This document shows, piece after piece, positions 44,894-52,779 of a stretch of 64,000 nt of DNA (position 1 is its first letter; the number at the start of each line of letters is the position of its first letter). The position numbers and the translations under genes were made by a program. Origin of the DNA: Zhihengliuella flava (GTDB lineage: Bacteria > Actinomycetota > Actinomycetes > Actinomycetales > Micrococcaceae); NCBI RefSeq assembly GCF_015751895.1, contig NZ_JADOTZ010000001.1, positions 2,790,001 to 2,854,000 of the forward strand, given 5' to 3'. The notes under the pieces are model-generated. The model searched no databases. It was not told where the DNA came from and worked only from the letters and a program-made list of their open reading frames with translations.

Positions 44894-45070
44894 ATGAACG
44901 AGAAGCAGAAGAGCATCTTCGCCGGCCTGCCAGTGCTTGTGCTTCTCGCGGCCTATGCCGTGTTCTTCGCAGATCCAGGCGCCGCCCTGACCATCGCACT
45001 ATGGTGGGTCTTAACAGCCGCCGTCGCTGCGACCGTCGCCGCGTACGTGCTCGCAGGCCGCAACTGGTGA
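44894..45070 (+). CDS. small membrane protein, 58 aa
   Basis: Begins MNEKQKSIFAGLPVLVLLAAY and has two hydrophobic helices (about 8-25 and 33-53) separated by FADPGAAL. It starts 15 bp after the HTH gene stop and is in the same direction, so likely co-transcribed. No homology recognised. The frame is complete with ATG and TGA. Confidence 0.6.
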   Translation: MNEKQKSIFAGLPVLVLLAAYAVFFADPGAALTIALWWVLTAAVAATVAAYVLAGRNW

Positions 45071-45085
45071 CCTACCCGGAAGCGG

Positions 45086-45430
45086 CTAAGCTGGCCCACC
45101 GGGCGTGCTGCGGCGAACCGCATCAATTATCTGGCGGATCCTTGACGGCGTGACGCCGTAGTAGGCGCCGAGGTGGCGCACCGGGACGCCAGCTAAGGCC
45201 AGCACGGCGATTCGTTCGTCCCTGCTGACCTGATCGGGCACATGGACGGCTCGGAGTTCGGCGCCGAGTTCGCGCCAGCAATCCTCGGAGCACACCGGCT
45301 CTTTCGGCACGCAGTCTTCGTCAAGGATCGTCGCCGAGCACATCACGCACCGAACCTGCACGGTCTGCCGGAGCGCCCTGGCGCGTTCAAATGGGGCCGC
45401 CGGCCGCTGATTGAGGATCCCAAAATCCAT
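45086..45430 (-). CDS. zinc-knuckle plus sigma-region-4-like HTH protein
   Basis: 114 aa. A CxxC pair (RCVMCSA) and a second pair of cysteines (PVCSEDCW) about 18 residues later suggest a zinc ribbon at residues 28-52. The C-terminus, ERIAVLALAGVPVRHLGAYYG then VTPSRIRQIID, looks like a sigma70 region 4 or similar DNA-reading helix-turn-helix. ATG 45430 (MDFGILNQRP) is chosen. A phage transcription regulator is the natural guess; the partner is unknown. Confidence 0.65.
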   Translation of the reverse strand: MDFGILNQRPAAPFERARALRQTVQVRCVMCSATILDEDCVPKEPVCSEDCWRELGAELRAVHVPDQVSRDERIAVLALAGVPVRHLGAYYGVTPSRIRQIIDAVRRSTPGGPA

Positions 45431-45512
45431 GACCCGAGCATACCTAGGGCTGGCTGGGAAGCCGATGGGTGGCCCCGGGCGCCGCGGCGCATGAGCGCTT
45501 AACGAAGAAATG

Positions 45513-45539
45513 CGCCCCACCTCGTGTTGAGGTGGGGCG
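45513..45539. terminator. hairpin between the zinc/HTH gene and the DUF3800 gene
   Basis: CGCCCCACCT and AGGTGGGGCG arms around a 7-base loop, then TTCTCTTGT. Lies 83 bp upstream of the zinc/HTH gene start and 86 bp before the DUF3800 start. Confidence 0.75.
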
Positions 45540-45624
45540 TTCTCTTGTCTGTGTTCATGCGCGGTCCTAAGGGATTGCCATATGGTTAAAGCTCCGCATG
45601 AACGTTTCTTAGGAGTTGGGGATT

Positions 45625-46527
45625 TTGGGGAATGCCGATGATTCGGTTCTCGATGACTGGTTCAAGGCAAACAGGATCGATCTATCGGACGTCCCGTCTT
45701 TCCTGCCGAACCCAGAGATGGGGAAGCTAGACCGCGTTGAAGTCTTCGTTGACGAGACGGGCGACCGAAACTTCAAGAAGAACCGCCAGTCGGACTGGTT
45801 CGCCATGACTGCCGTTATGGTTCCGGCTGAACACATGAACCATGTAAAGACCATCATTCGGGGTCTACGTGACTACCTGGGGAACGGTGGCAAGCCGGTT
45901 GGACATATTCATTGGGTCCAGCATTGCAAGCGTAAGAAGTATGACCGACGCGTCGTCGTTCGCGACCTAGCGACGGGATTCAGGCGTGTACGCGTCATCC
46001 ACGTGATCATCCACAAGCCCTCCATCGCTGCGTCCGCCCATATGCGCAATGACACACGCGGCGTTTACTACACCGCGACGAAGTACCTGCTGGAACGAAT
46101 CGGTAGGGCCGCTCTTCATTGGGATGGAGGCGCCCGTAGCGCGCGAGTCACTTTCGCGACGATCAAGGGAGTTGACCCCGAGGAGACGAAAGCCTATCTG
46201 AACCACTGTGCCAACGAGTCGCGGCTCTTGGCGTCAGATGACATCCAGCACGATAGGAACGCGCAATACTTCGATCACCTCAAGTGGCCGGCAGCGTGGC
46301 GACCGATGGGCACATATGAAGGACTGGAACTCGCTGACATCTACTCAGGCTTCCTCAGCGCCGCCCTCAGGGATGGGGACTCTACCTTCATGTGCCGGTA
46401 TTCGGATCGTGTCGCATGCGATGAAAAGGGGCGTCGATCCGGCTTTGGTGTCAAGGTCTTTCCTGAGCAGGGCTGGCAAGCCGTACACCATACGGATTGG
46501 TGGCACGAGTTCTCTTCAATGCGCTAA
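45625..46527 (+). CDS. DUF3800 family protein
   Basis: 300 aa. VEVFVDETGDRNF (about residue 38) is the DUF3800 N-terminal acidic motif, and GLELADIYSGFLSAAL near residue 235 is the C-terminal ELAD motif; the fold is believed to be RNase H-like. The family is common in prophages and near defence genes, but activity is unproven. AGGAG (45611-45615) supports TTG 45625 at 9-bp spacing; TTG 45616 is too close. The gene and its flanks have visibly lower GC than neighbours and a hairpin on either side, a moron-like layout. Confidence 0.85.
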   Translation: MGNADDSVLDDWFKANRIDLSDVPSFLPNPEMGKLDRVEVFVDETGDRNFKKNRQSDWFAMTAVMVPAEHMNHVKTIIRGLRDYLGNGGKPVGHIHWVQHCKRKKYDRRVVVRDLATGFRRVRVIHVIIHKPSIAASAHMRNDTRGVYYTATKYLLERIGRAALHWDGGARSARVTFATIKGVDPEETKAYLNHCANESRLLASDDIQHDRNAQYFDHLKWPAAWRPMGTYEGLELADIYSGFLSAALRDGDSTFMCRYSDRVACDEKGRRSGFGVKVFPEQGWQAVHHTDWWHEFSSMR

Positions 46528-46842
46528 GGCCCCTAGGAGAGGCATGTGGGGCGTTGCTCGTCGTTGAAGACGAGTGACACGTTTCCGCGTCCGGCAACCC
46601 ATCTATGCCCCTTCTACGGGCCTTAGTGGTTCAATTATCACACCAGTACAGTCGATACGCAAGTATTAAACCTAACTATCACTACTCAAATGTAACTGCA
46701 TAACGCACAAGAGCGCCCCCACCATTTTCGTTCCTTGACGAAAATGGTGGGGGCGCTTCTACGTGGGCCAGACCCCCGGGGTGACCGGTACTCCGTGGGT
46801 CCGGCGGTGCCGCAGTCGTGACCCAGCCACCGCGCTGGGGAA
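46528..46842. other. intergenic region between DUF3800 and holin genes
   Basis: 315 bp with no credible gene. It holds a small hairpin (CTCGTC/GACGAG, 46557-46574), an AT-rich stretch at about 46625-46705 unlike the rest of the window, and the strong terminator at 46712-46757. The two flanking genes converge here. Confidence 0.7.
46712..46757. terminator. strong bidirectional terminator
   Basis: Arms of 19 bp (AGCGCCCCCACCATTTTCG and its complement) with an 8-base loop. It separates the plus-strand DUF3800 gene from the end of the minus-strand late operon and can stop both. Confidence 0.92.
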
Positions 46843-47142
46843 TTAGTGTCGGTCGCTCGACGCGTACTCATCATCGGTCGGCGGCAGCACGTTAGTCTCC
46901 TTGCCGGCGGCGAGGAACGGCAGGTAGCGGCGCAGGAAGGTCTCGACGCCGGGGAGTGCGAGGACGCGGGTTATCGCACCGGCTACGGCGAGGACGCCCG
47001 CGGCGGCGCCGGTAGCGACCTCCGGGGACTGCATCGTGATGGCCGTGAAGATGGCTGGCGCGAGGGCTGCGAGTGCGACGACGGCGGCGAAGATGGTGCG
47101 TACTACTGCACGCCACGGGTGCTGCTGCTGGGTTGTCTCCAT
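46843..47142 (-). CDS. putative holin
   Basis: 99 aa. Hydrophobic helices at about 12-32 (VVRTIFAAVVALAALAPAIF) and 45-62 (GAAAGVLAVAGAITRVLAL), with a polar C-terminus (DDEYASSDRH). Position 2 bp after the amidase gene at the end of the late operon fits a class II holin that permeabilises the membrane for the endolysin. No family signature beyond this. Confidence 0.75.
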   Translation of the reverse strand: METTQQQHPWRAVVRTIFAAVVALAALAPAIFTAITMQSPEVATGAAAGVLAVAGAITRVLALPGVETFLRRYLPFLAAGKETNVLPPTDDEYASSDRH

Positions 47143-47144
47143 GA

Positions 47145-47909
47145 TCAGGACTCCTTTTCAAGTTCAAGCTTCTCGATCCGCGTAAGGATCTGACGCTGCA
47201 GAGTGAGAATCTGCTCTAGCGCGCCAATGAAATTGGTCTGTCCGGCCCGGCCAGCAGTCGATACGAAATCGACCTGCTGGGACTGGATCGAATTCTGTAG
47301 TGAGTCGATGCCCTGCTTGAGCTCGGTGTACTGGGACACGGTCAGGTCCTCCTCTGGGTCTAGGTTTCCTACGGGTCGTAGCCCGTCGATGACAGACTGC
47401 GTCTGCGCGCGGAGTTGGTTGGGTGTGTATCCGTTGATATCGATCTTGCGAGGGCCGGCGTACTCGGAGTGCCCGCAGACCATGCCGGCGTCCGTGGAGC
47501 CGATGGCATCCAACAGTGCGGCGCAGAGGATCGGGTACGCCTCGCGCTGGGCGTCGGTCCAGTCCGCATTGTCGGCGGCTTCTGCCTCGATGCCGAGGAA
47601 TCTTGAGTTGCCGGAGTATCCGCGCCAGGCCCCCTTGCCGGCGTGGTTGGCGCGGCCTGCTGCGACGATGACGCATACGCCGCGTCGGTCCAAGTAGACG
47701 TTGCAGAGCGGTCCGGGGAGGCTTGGCCGGCCCTCGGTGACGATGCGCAGTGAGGGGCGCTTGTCGGTGCCGCGTGGGCCTGCCGTCCAGTGCCCGACGA
47801 CGCCCACGGGGTCGAAGGACGTACTGCCGCGGGTAGACCAGCCGGGAACGTATTCGACCGTGAGTCCCCACGATTTCAGGACGCGAAAGAGAGTGGTGAC
47901 GCGTGGCAT
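47145..47909 (-). CDS. endolysin: N-acetylmuramoyl-L-alanine amidase (Amidase_2)
   Basis: 254 aa. The catalytic domain (about 15-165) has zinc-binding VVGHWTAG, an ANHAGKG loop and CGHSEYAGPRKIDI, the amidase_2 pattern with His ligands and an Asp in the third place. After a linker (LDPEEDLTVSQY) the C-terminal 75 residues form a helical, probably oligomerising tail (TELKQGIDSL, ILTRIEKLELEKES). No known wall-binding repeat is seen. The ATG overlaps the stop of the preceding 38-aa gene (ATGA). Confidence 0.92.
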   Translation of the reverse strand: MPRVTTLFRVLKSWGLTVEYVPGWSTRGSTSFDPVGVVGHWTAGPRGTDKRPSLRIVTEGRPSLPGPLCNVYLDRRGVCVIVAAGRANHAGKGAWRGYSGNSRFLGIEAEAADNADWTDAQREAYPILCAALLDAIGSTDAGMVCGHSEYAGPRKIDINGYTPNQLRAQTQSVIDGLRPVGNLDPEEDLTVSQYTELKQGIDSLQNSIQSQQVDFVSTAGRAGQTNFIGALEQILTLQRQILTRIEKLELEKES

Positions 47910-48025
47910 CAGTCGCCCTCCTCGTCCCCGCTGCCCACGGTCAGCGGTTCATCGTCGGTTGCGTAATCGGACATATGCCCGTCCCGCAATCGGTCCCAGT
48001 CGAGATCATCAGGTTCTGTGCTCAT
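47909..48025 (-). CDS. 38-aa acidic protein in the lysis module
   Basis: Begins [16 protein letters not shown] and ends VGSGDEEGD; net charge strongly negative, no cysteine or membrane segment. It overlaps the collagen-like gene (48022-48025) and the amidase gene (47909-47911) by ATGA at both ends, so it is translated by coupling if real. Its position and overlaps are the main evidence; function unknown. Confidence 0.6.
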   Translation of the reverse strand: MSTEPDDLDWDRLRDGHMSDYATDDEPLTVGSGDEEGD

Positions 48026-48735
48026 GGTTGCTGCCCTTGTCCTTGGTTCGGGTTGGTGGCGAGGCGGCAGGGGCCGTCGCTCGTCTGCTCGGTCCCGTCT
48101 GTGTAGGTGACTGCCCAGTAGGACTCGTTGCCGGTGCCGACGCATTGGACGGACTCGATGCCGATTCCGGCAGGGCCGGGTGCCCCGTCGGCGCCATCAG
48201 TGCCGGGTGCGCCCGGCGGGCCGGATGGTCCCGCGGGTCCCGGGGCACCGGTTGGCCCGGCAGGGCCTTGTGGGCCTGTCGCCCCGTCGGCCCCGTCTTC
48301 ACCATCCGCTCCCGCGGGGCCAGGACTCCCATCGGCACCGGCCGGGCCAGTGGCACCGTCTTCACCGTCGGCGCCGTCTTGCCCGTCCTCACCGGGAGGG
48401 CCACGCACGCCATTGATCCCGGCCTCACCCTGCGGGCCAGGTATCCCTTGCGGGCCTTGCGGCCCGGGCGGACCCGCCACCGGTTCGGTCGGATTCTGCT
48501 GCACCTCGCTGGCCCGCTTACACAGGTCGCGGTCATCCACGAGCAGGCTGCTGCCATCCGCGCACGCGACCTGCACCTGCTGGGCGAGACTCTGCGCGTT
48601 CGACTCGGCCACGGTCGCCCGCTTCTGCGCGAGCAACCCGAGGGCAAAGGAAGCCCCCAGCAACAGGACGATTGCGGCGACGAGGGCCACACCGAGGGTG
48701 TTTCGCTTATGCCGAAGCTTGTCTTCGCGAGTCAC
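48022..48735 (-). CDS. membrane-anchored collagen-like protein
   Basis: 237 aa. N-terminal charged stretch, one membrane helix (about 14-36: [20 protein letters not shown]), a short coiled segment with Cys58 and Cys72, then 34 uninterrupted Gly-X-Y triplets (residues 88-189), and a small C-terminal domain with GIESVQCVG and DGPCRLATN carrying two cysteines. The membrane helix without a cleavage site suggests type II anchoring with the collagen stalk outside. GTG start overlaps the upstream gene stop (GTGA). Phage collagen repeats usually occur in tail fibres; here the gene is in the lysis module. Confidence 0.85.
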   Translation of the reverse strand: MTREDKLRHKRNTLGVALVAAIVLLLGASFALGLLAQKRATVAESNAQSLAQQVQVACADGSSLLVDDRDLCKRASEVQQNPTEPVAGPPGPQGPQGIPGPQGEAGINGVRGPPGEDGQDGADGEDGATGPAGADGSPGPAGADGEDGADGATGPQGPAGPTGAPGPAGPSGPPGAPGTDGADGAPGPAGIGIESVQCVGTGNESYWAVTYTDGTEQTSDGPCRLATNPNQGQGQQP

Positions 48736-49016
48736 TCGCCCACCCCCTCAAAAGGATCAGCGTGTGATCCCGGATATTTGAGAGCCAAATACGCTTCCCG
48801 GTACTTGTCGCGCTCGGCTTCGACTTCCGCGAGCTTGGCTTTGAGCCGGTCCTTGTCGCTGCCTAGACGCACGATGACCCCTTCTTTCTCGTCGCGTAGG
48901 TCGCGCGAGGCTTTGAGCCACCAGAAGCCGAGAGCCGCAATGGCACCAAGCCCGAGGCCCGCGAAGCCAAGTTGTCCGAGCAGCGTGGATATAGCGGTCT
49001 CTGCTGCTTGCTCCAC
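48732..49016 (-). CDS. small membrane protein with coiled coil, lysis module
   Basis: 94 aa. One membrane helix ([18 protein letters not shown], about 16-33) followed by a long charged coiled coil ([20 protein letters not shown]). GTG 49016 is chosen because AGGAG lies 6-10 bp upstream; the frame continues to 49130 but that overlaps the previous gene. Could be a second holin, spanin-like or signal-arrest partner; no direct evidence. Confidence 0.7.
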   Translation of the reverse strand: MEQAAETAISTLLGQLGFAGLGLGAIAALGFWWLKASRDLRDEKEGVIVRLGSDKDRLKAKLAEVEAERDKYREAYLALKYPGSHADPFEGVGE

Positions 49017-49026
49017 ACGCTGACTC

Positions 49027-49371
49027 CTAGATGCTGGTGGCTGGTGTGCCGTAGAGGCGTTCTGCGACGGCGGTCCACCGGTCCGCGACGACGTATTCGA
49101 TGTCGGAGTCGGTGACGGCGGTGGAGTCAATGGCGCTAGTGGCTTCGTCCCAGACGATGGCTGTTTGGATGGAGGGGTTCAGGACCATTTCCGTGACGAA
49201 GTTGGTGATCGTCTGGGACGGGTTGTCGCGCACGGCGTTGGCAAGCTGCTCTGCGGCGCTGCCTTCGGTAGGGCTGTTGGTCGTGATGTAGGCCAGTTGA
49301 GCGCCGGCGACTCGCTGCTGCAGCAGGGTGTCGTCGAGTGCTGCCCGGATTTTTAAGAGCTTGGTGTCCAC
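49027..49371 (-). CDS. hypothetical phage protein
   Basis: 114 aa, MDTKLLKIRAALDDTLLQQR then ITTNSPTEGSAAEQLANAV and DIEYVVADRWTAVAERL. Mostly helical, no membrane segment, no known domain. First gene after the fibre gene and the 49399-49432 hairpin; ATG 49371 has GGAGG close upstream. Possibly a tail-associated or lysis accessory protein. Confidence 0.7.
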   Translation of the reverse strand: MDTKLLKIRAALDDTLLQQRVAGAQLAYITTNSPTEGSAAEQLANAVRDNPSQTITNFVTEMVLNPSIQTAIVWDEATSAIDSTAVTDSDIEYVVADRWTAVAERLYGTPATSI

Positions 49372-49398
49372 TGGGTCCTCCTTGTGGCGGGTATGGCG

Positions 49399-49432
49399 AA
49401 GGGGCGGCAGCCTTGCGAGTCTGCCGCCCCTT
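49399..49432. terminator. inverted repeat between tail fibre and lysis genes
   Basis: AAGGGGCGGCAG and CTGCCGCCCCTT around a 10-base loop, 18 bp after the fibre gene stop. No T-run follows on the minus strand, so it may only partly terminate or protect mRNA ends. Confidence 0.6.
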
Positions 49433-49449
49433 CGGGTGGTGGTGCCTGG

Positions 49450-52400
49450 TTAGGCGTCGGTCATGTAGGTGACCCGGATTTTGGGCCGCAATGACCCAGT
49501 GCCGCGTGCGTACCCGTAATAGGTGGACGACGTGGACCCGGTGTACAGGGCGAGGCCTCTGAAGTTCCCCGACAGCATGGCGCTGATGTCAGAGCTGTTG
49601 GTGATGGTGACCCACTTGCCCTCGCCGCGTTTCCACGAGACTTCCTTCAGCAGGGACGACGCCGGGAAGCTAGACAGCGAGGTGGACCCGTGCCGGTACA
49701 GCCGTGCCGTACCACCGGCGCCGGAGTACCAGTGGTCGAAGTAGAGGTAGACCTCTAGCTTCACGATGGACGAGGCGTCTGCCATTGCGGTTGCGATGGT
49801 CTCGCCCTTGTCACCGGCACCGAAGATCGCATGGCTCTTCTTGGTCCCGCCGCCCGGGTCGTAGGAGGTGTACCCCTGATAGAGGTAGTTCCCGCCGGCT
49901 GTGTACTGACTATCGTTGCCTTGCCATGACCGGAATCCAGTGGCCGCCCAGGTCTGGGTGACTTGGCGGTCAGCCGATGTCGGTGGCGGCTCGGAAGAGC
50001 CCGCGGAGGTGGTGCCTACGAAGTCGGCGCGCCCGGAGACGCCAGTGAGTGGGTGTTCAGCCACCGTGAGAGTGAACGGGGCCGCGTTGGTCGGATTGAT
50101 CAACACGTTGTCCGCGCCACCGAACGCCGAGTAGTACACGATGACTGAGACGGTGCGCTCACTGTCGTTGCGGAACACCCACCGCAGGTCCGTGGAAGGC
50201 AGTTGGCTCGACGCGCTTGGGCGGGCCCCGGTGATGGCTTCGGCTCTAATGGGTGCCGAGGTGTCAGCGAGGGTGCCGGTTGTGGTGGCAGCGAGCCGGA
50301 ACCTTGCCCGGGAGTTCGTTCCTGCACTGGTCGCCCGGAGCCCGTTTGCTTGGATTTCGTAGACGTACCCGGGCCGGGCCGTGTATTCCAACCGCATTAC
50401 TGACTGGTTGTGGTTCGACGAGGTCGATGGGTTCGCCCCGGTGTTGTTCGTCCTGTCTAGCCGGGCGATGATTCCGCGGGCACGGGAGTCGATCAGTTCG
50501 TAGATGTCCTCGCCGTTGACTGTCACCTCGCCTGCTGCGACGGAGGCCGCCGCTATGCCGCCGGCGTCATCGATCACCACGTCGCCGCCGTCATTCTGGG
50601 TATTGCGGATCCCGAGGCGCTGCGTGCCGCTTCCTAGCAAAGCGATCAGCGACTCGTAGGAGCCGTCAGCGAGCTGGTCAATGATCGCGATCCCATCACC
50701 GTTGACGATGGTCTCGCGTGTCCCATCCTGCTTATAGAAACGGGCCGACGACCCCTCGAGCGCGGTCAACCACGCGGCGTCAGCCCAAATGCTGAGTGCG
50801 TCTACCGCTCGGGCCTTCACCGCGCCGGGCGTCACGATAGCCCCGTCAGTCATGCGGACCATCGACCCGCCAGCATGGACTACTGCTTCGTTGGCGTCGC
50901 CGGAGAACTCGATCACGGGGGCGACGTGCGTCACCGGGTTGGTGTCCGAGTCGGGGATGACGTGTTCGTAGTAGAGCCAGATGTTCGAGCCGCCGCCTCG
51001 CCACGCGGGGGCGTCTTCTCCGGTCGCGTCGACCGAGCGGGCGTCGCTGTTGCTGCTGTGGAGCATGCCTTCGCTGCCGTCGGCGTAGCGGCAGGCGAGG
51101 TTGATCTTCGCAGTGCCGTTGCCCGTGTTCACGCGGACTGCGGTGCGCCACGGCTCGCCCGGGTTAGTCGGTGCCATGAACCTGCGGGTTCGCAGCCCTT
51201 CGCCGTCCGGCCCGTCATCGAGTGAGTACCAGAACCGCTTGAGGCTGGTGGTGTCCTGGTTCGCGGAGCCGAACCTGTTCTGCCCTGCATTATTCGTGCC
51301 CCAAGAGCCTTGCACGTGCGCTACGCCCGAGCGCCCGTTGTGGCCGTCGCCGAGGCGGTCTCGCGTGGTCTGGTCCGAGAAGGTGGGGTCAATGATCTGG
51401 TTCGGCCCCGCTGCCACCAGAAGCTGCTCGGCGTAGAGCTTCATGAAGCGGCCCGTGCGGGCGGCGATCTCCTCGGCTACGACGTCGGCAAGCGTGGACT
51501 GGCCGACGACCGTCAGGGACCCGAGGTCTACGCTCGAAATCATCTGGTGCTCGAGCGTCCCCTTCACCCAGCTCGACCCGTCCCACGTCCACTGCCCGAC
51601 AATCTTCGTCCAGCTAGTGCTGTCGAATTGCCACCAAATGTCCCCGGGGGTGCTGCCGCTGCCGCTCGGCGCGCTCGTGTCACGGTGAATCTTGTTCTTA
51701 CCGTTGGCGCTGGACAGCGCGAGGTCAGCCGTGTCCTGTGCGCTGCCTGCTGCCGTCTGCGCGTCCTGTGCGGCCTGCTGGGCTGCTGCTGCCGCGTCGA
51801 GGGCCTCCTTCGCCTCGGTAATGTCGTAGACCTCGAAGCGGTCGATCTGAAAGCGCCCTGCTCCCGCGATTACGCGAACGCCGAAGCGGCCCCACGTTAC
51901 GTCCGGGCCGACGGTAATGTCCGCGGAAAGAGGCCGAACCGTGTCCGCGGTAAAAGTGTTTCCTGCCCAGCCGTCGTGGACGCTTCCGTTCGTCGAGCCT
52001 TGGCTGCCTTGCGCGGAGATGAAGTTGACTGCTGCTGTGGCGTCGTTATCTCCCGCGATGGTGCGGCGTGCTGCGACGCGGACCCGGTACGTGTGGCCAG
52101 GTTCAAGCGTCTGAAAGGTGTTCCACGCGTGCGGATTCGCGCCCGCTGCGGCTTCTCCGGGCATGACCGCCAAAAAGCTGCCGTCGATGAAGGTGGCCGC
52201 TTGACGGTAGCTCCCGTTGGTTAGAGCCCAGCCCGGCGCTAACGCGGGGTCGCTCGGGTCGCCCTGCTCGAATCCGGGGTTCACGGCGAGGTTGCGGCCG
52301 CGCTCAATGAGAGCGGTCACCTGACCCTCGGCGTAGGACTGCGCGGCGTCTGCTGCCGTCTGCGCGTCCGAAGCCGCCGTGGCTGCCGCGTTGGCGGTCG

Positions 52401-52779
52401 AGTTCGCGGTGTTGGCGAGTCCGAACGCTTCAGTGATGTCGGACTGGGCTTGCGTTAGCTCGGTGTTGATCTGTTCGTCCGCCTGTGTGAGCCGGTTGTC
52501 GACTTCGGTGATCCGGTCCGACTGGTCGCCCAACTGCCCGGCCTGCGCTGCCAGCTCGTTGGCGTGGTCGTCGAGGACTGCGCCCTGGGCGGCGTCTTTC
52601 TCCACGAGCTCTGGGACGGTCACGTGGATCTCTGTGCCCGGGTTTTCCGGGTCGTCCATCGACACGGACCCGTGCTGCAGGTTCGAGGCGTGGGAGATGT
52701 CGCGGCGGAGCTTGGCCTGATCGGAGAGGATTTCTACGAGCGGGTCACGCTTGCGGCGCAGATAAGGGCGGTTGCTCAC
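49450..52779 (-). CDS. tail fibre / minor tail protein, likely receptor binding
   Basis: 1109 aa. N-terminal 160 residues are helical with Ala/Gln heptads (NTANSTANAAATAASDAQTA), a trimeric stalk pattern. About 165-325 is a jelly-roll carbohydrate-binding-like domain (NLAVNPGFEQGDPSDPALAPG and RFQIDRFEVYDI). The centre has prophage-tail/endosialidase-like repeats; the C-terminal 150 residues (AATGFRSWQGNDSQYTAGG, YLYFDHWYSG) are Ser/Gly/Tyr rich and probably bind the host surface. GTG start overlaps the hub gene stop (GTGA). Confidence 0.85.
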   Translation of the reverse strand: MSNRPYLRRKRDPLVEILSDQAKLRRDISHASNLQHGSVSMDDPENPGTEIHVTVPELVEKDAAQGAVLDDHANELAAQAGQLGDQSDRITEVDNRLTQADEQINTELTQAQSDITEAFGLANTANSTANAAATAASDAQTAADAAQSYAEGQVTALIERGRNLAVNPGFEQGDPSDPALAPGWALTNGSYRQAATFIDGSFLAVMPGEAAAGANPHAWNTFQTLEPGHTYRVRVAARRTIAGDNDATAAVNFISAQGSQGSTNGSVHDGWAGNTFTADTVRPLSADITVGPDVTWGRFGVRVIAGAGRFQIDRFEVYDITEAKEALDAAAAAQQAAQDAQTAAGSAQDTADLALSSANGKNKIHRDTSAPSGSGSTPGDIWWQFDSTSWTKIVGQWTWDGSSWVKGTLEHQMISSVDLGSLTVVGQSTLADVVAEEIAARTGRFMKLYAEQLLVAAGPNQIIDPTFSDQTTRDRLGDGHNGRSGVAHVQGSWGTNNAGQNRFGSANQDTTSLKRFWYSLDDGPDGEGLRTRRFMAPTNPGEPWRTAVRVNTGNGTAKINLACRYADGSEGMLHSSNSDARSVDATGEDAPAWRGGGSNIWLYYEHVIPDSDTNPVTHVAPVIEFSGDANEAVVHAGGSMVRMTDGAIVTPGAVKARAVDALSIWADAAWLTALEGSSARFYKQDGTRETIVNGDGIAIIDQLADGSYESLIALLGSGTQRLGIRNTQNDGGDVVIDDAGGIAAASVAAGEVTVNGEDIYELIDSRARGIIARLDRTNNTGANPSTSSNHNQSVMRLEYTARPGYVYEIQANGLRATSAGTNSRARFRLAATTTGTLADTSAPIRAEAITGARPSASSQLPSTDLRWVFRNDSERTVSVIVYYSAFGGADNVLINPTNAAPFTLTVAEHPLTGVSGRADFVGTTSAGSSEPPPTSADRQVTQTWAATGFRSWQGNDSQYTAGGNYLYQGYTSYDPGGGTKKSHAIFGAGDKGETIATAMADASSIVKLEVYLYFDHWYSGAGGTARLYRHGSTSLSSFPASSLLKEVSWKRGEGKWVTITNSSDISAMLSGNFRGLALYTGSTSSTYYGYARGTGSLRPKIRVTYMTDA

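Noticed and set aside
47701-49023. 440-residue plus-strand frame opposite lysin and collagen-like genes
   Set aside because: Its Pro/Gly-rich text is the reverse complement of collagen triplets.
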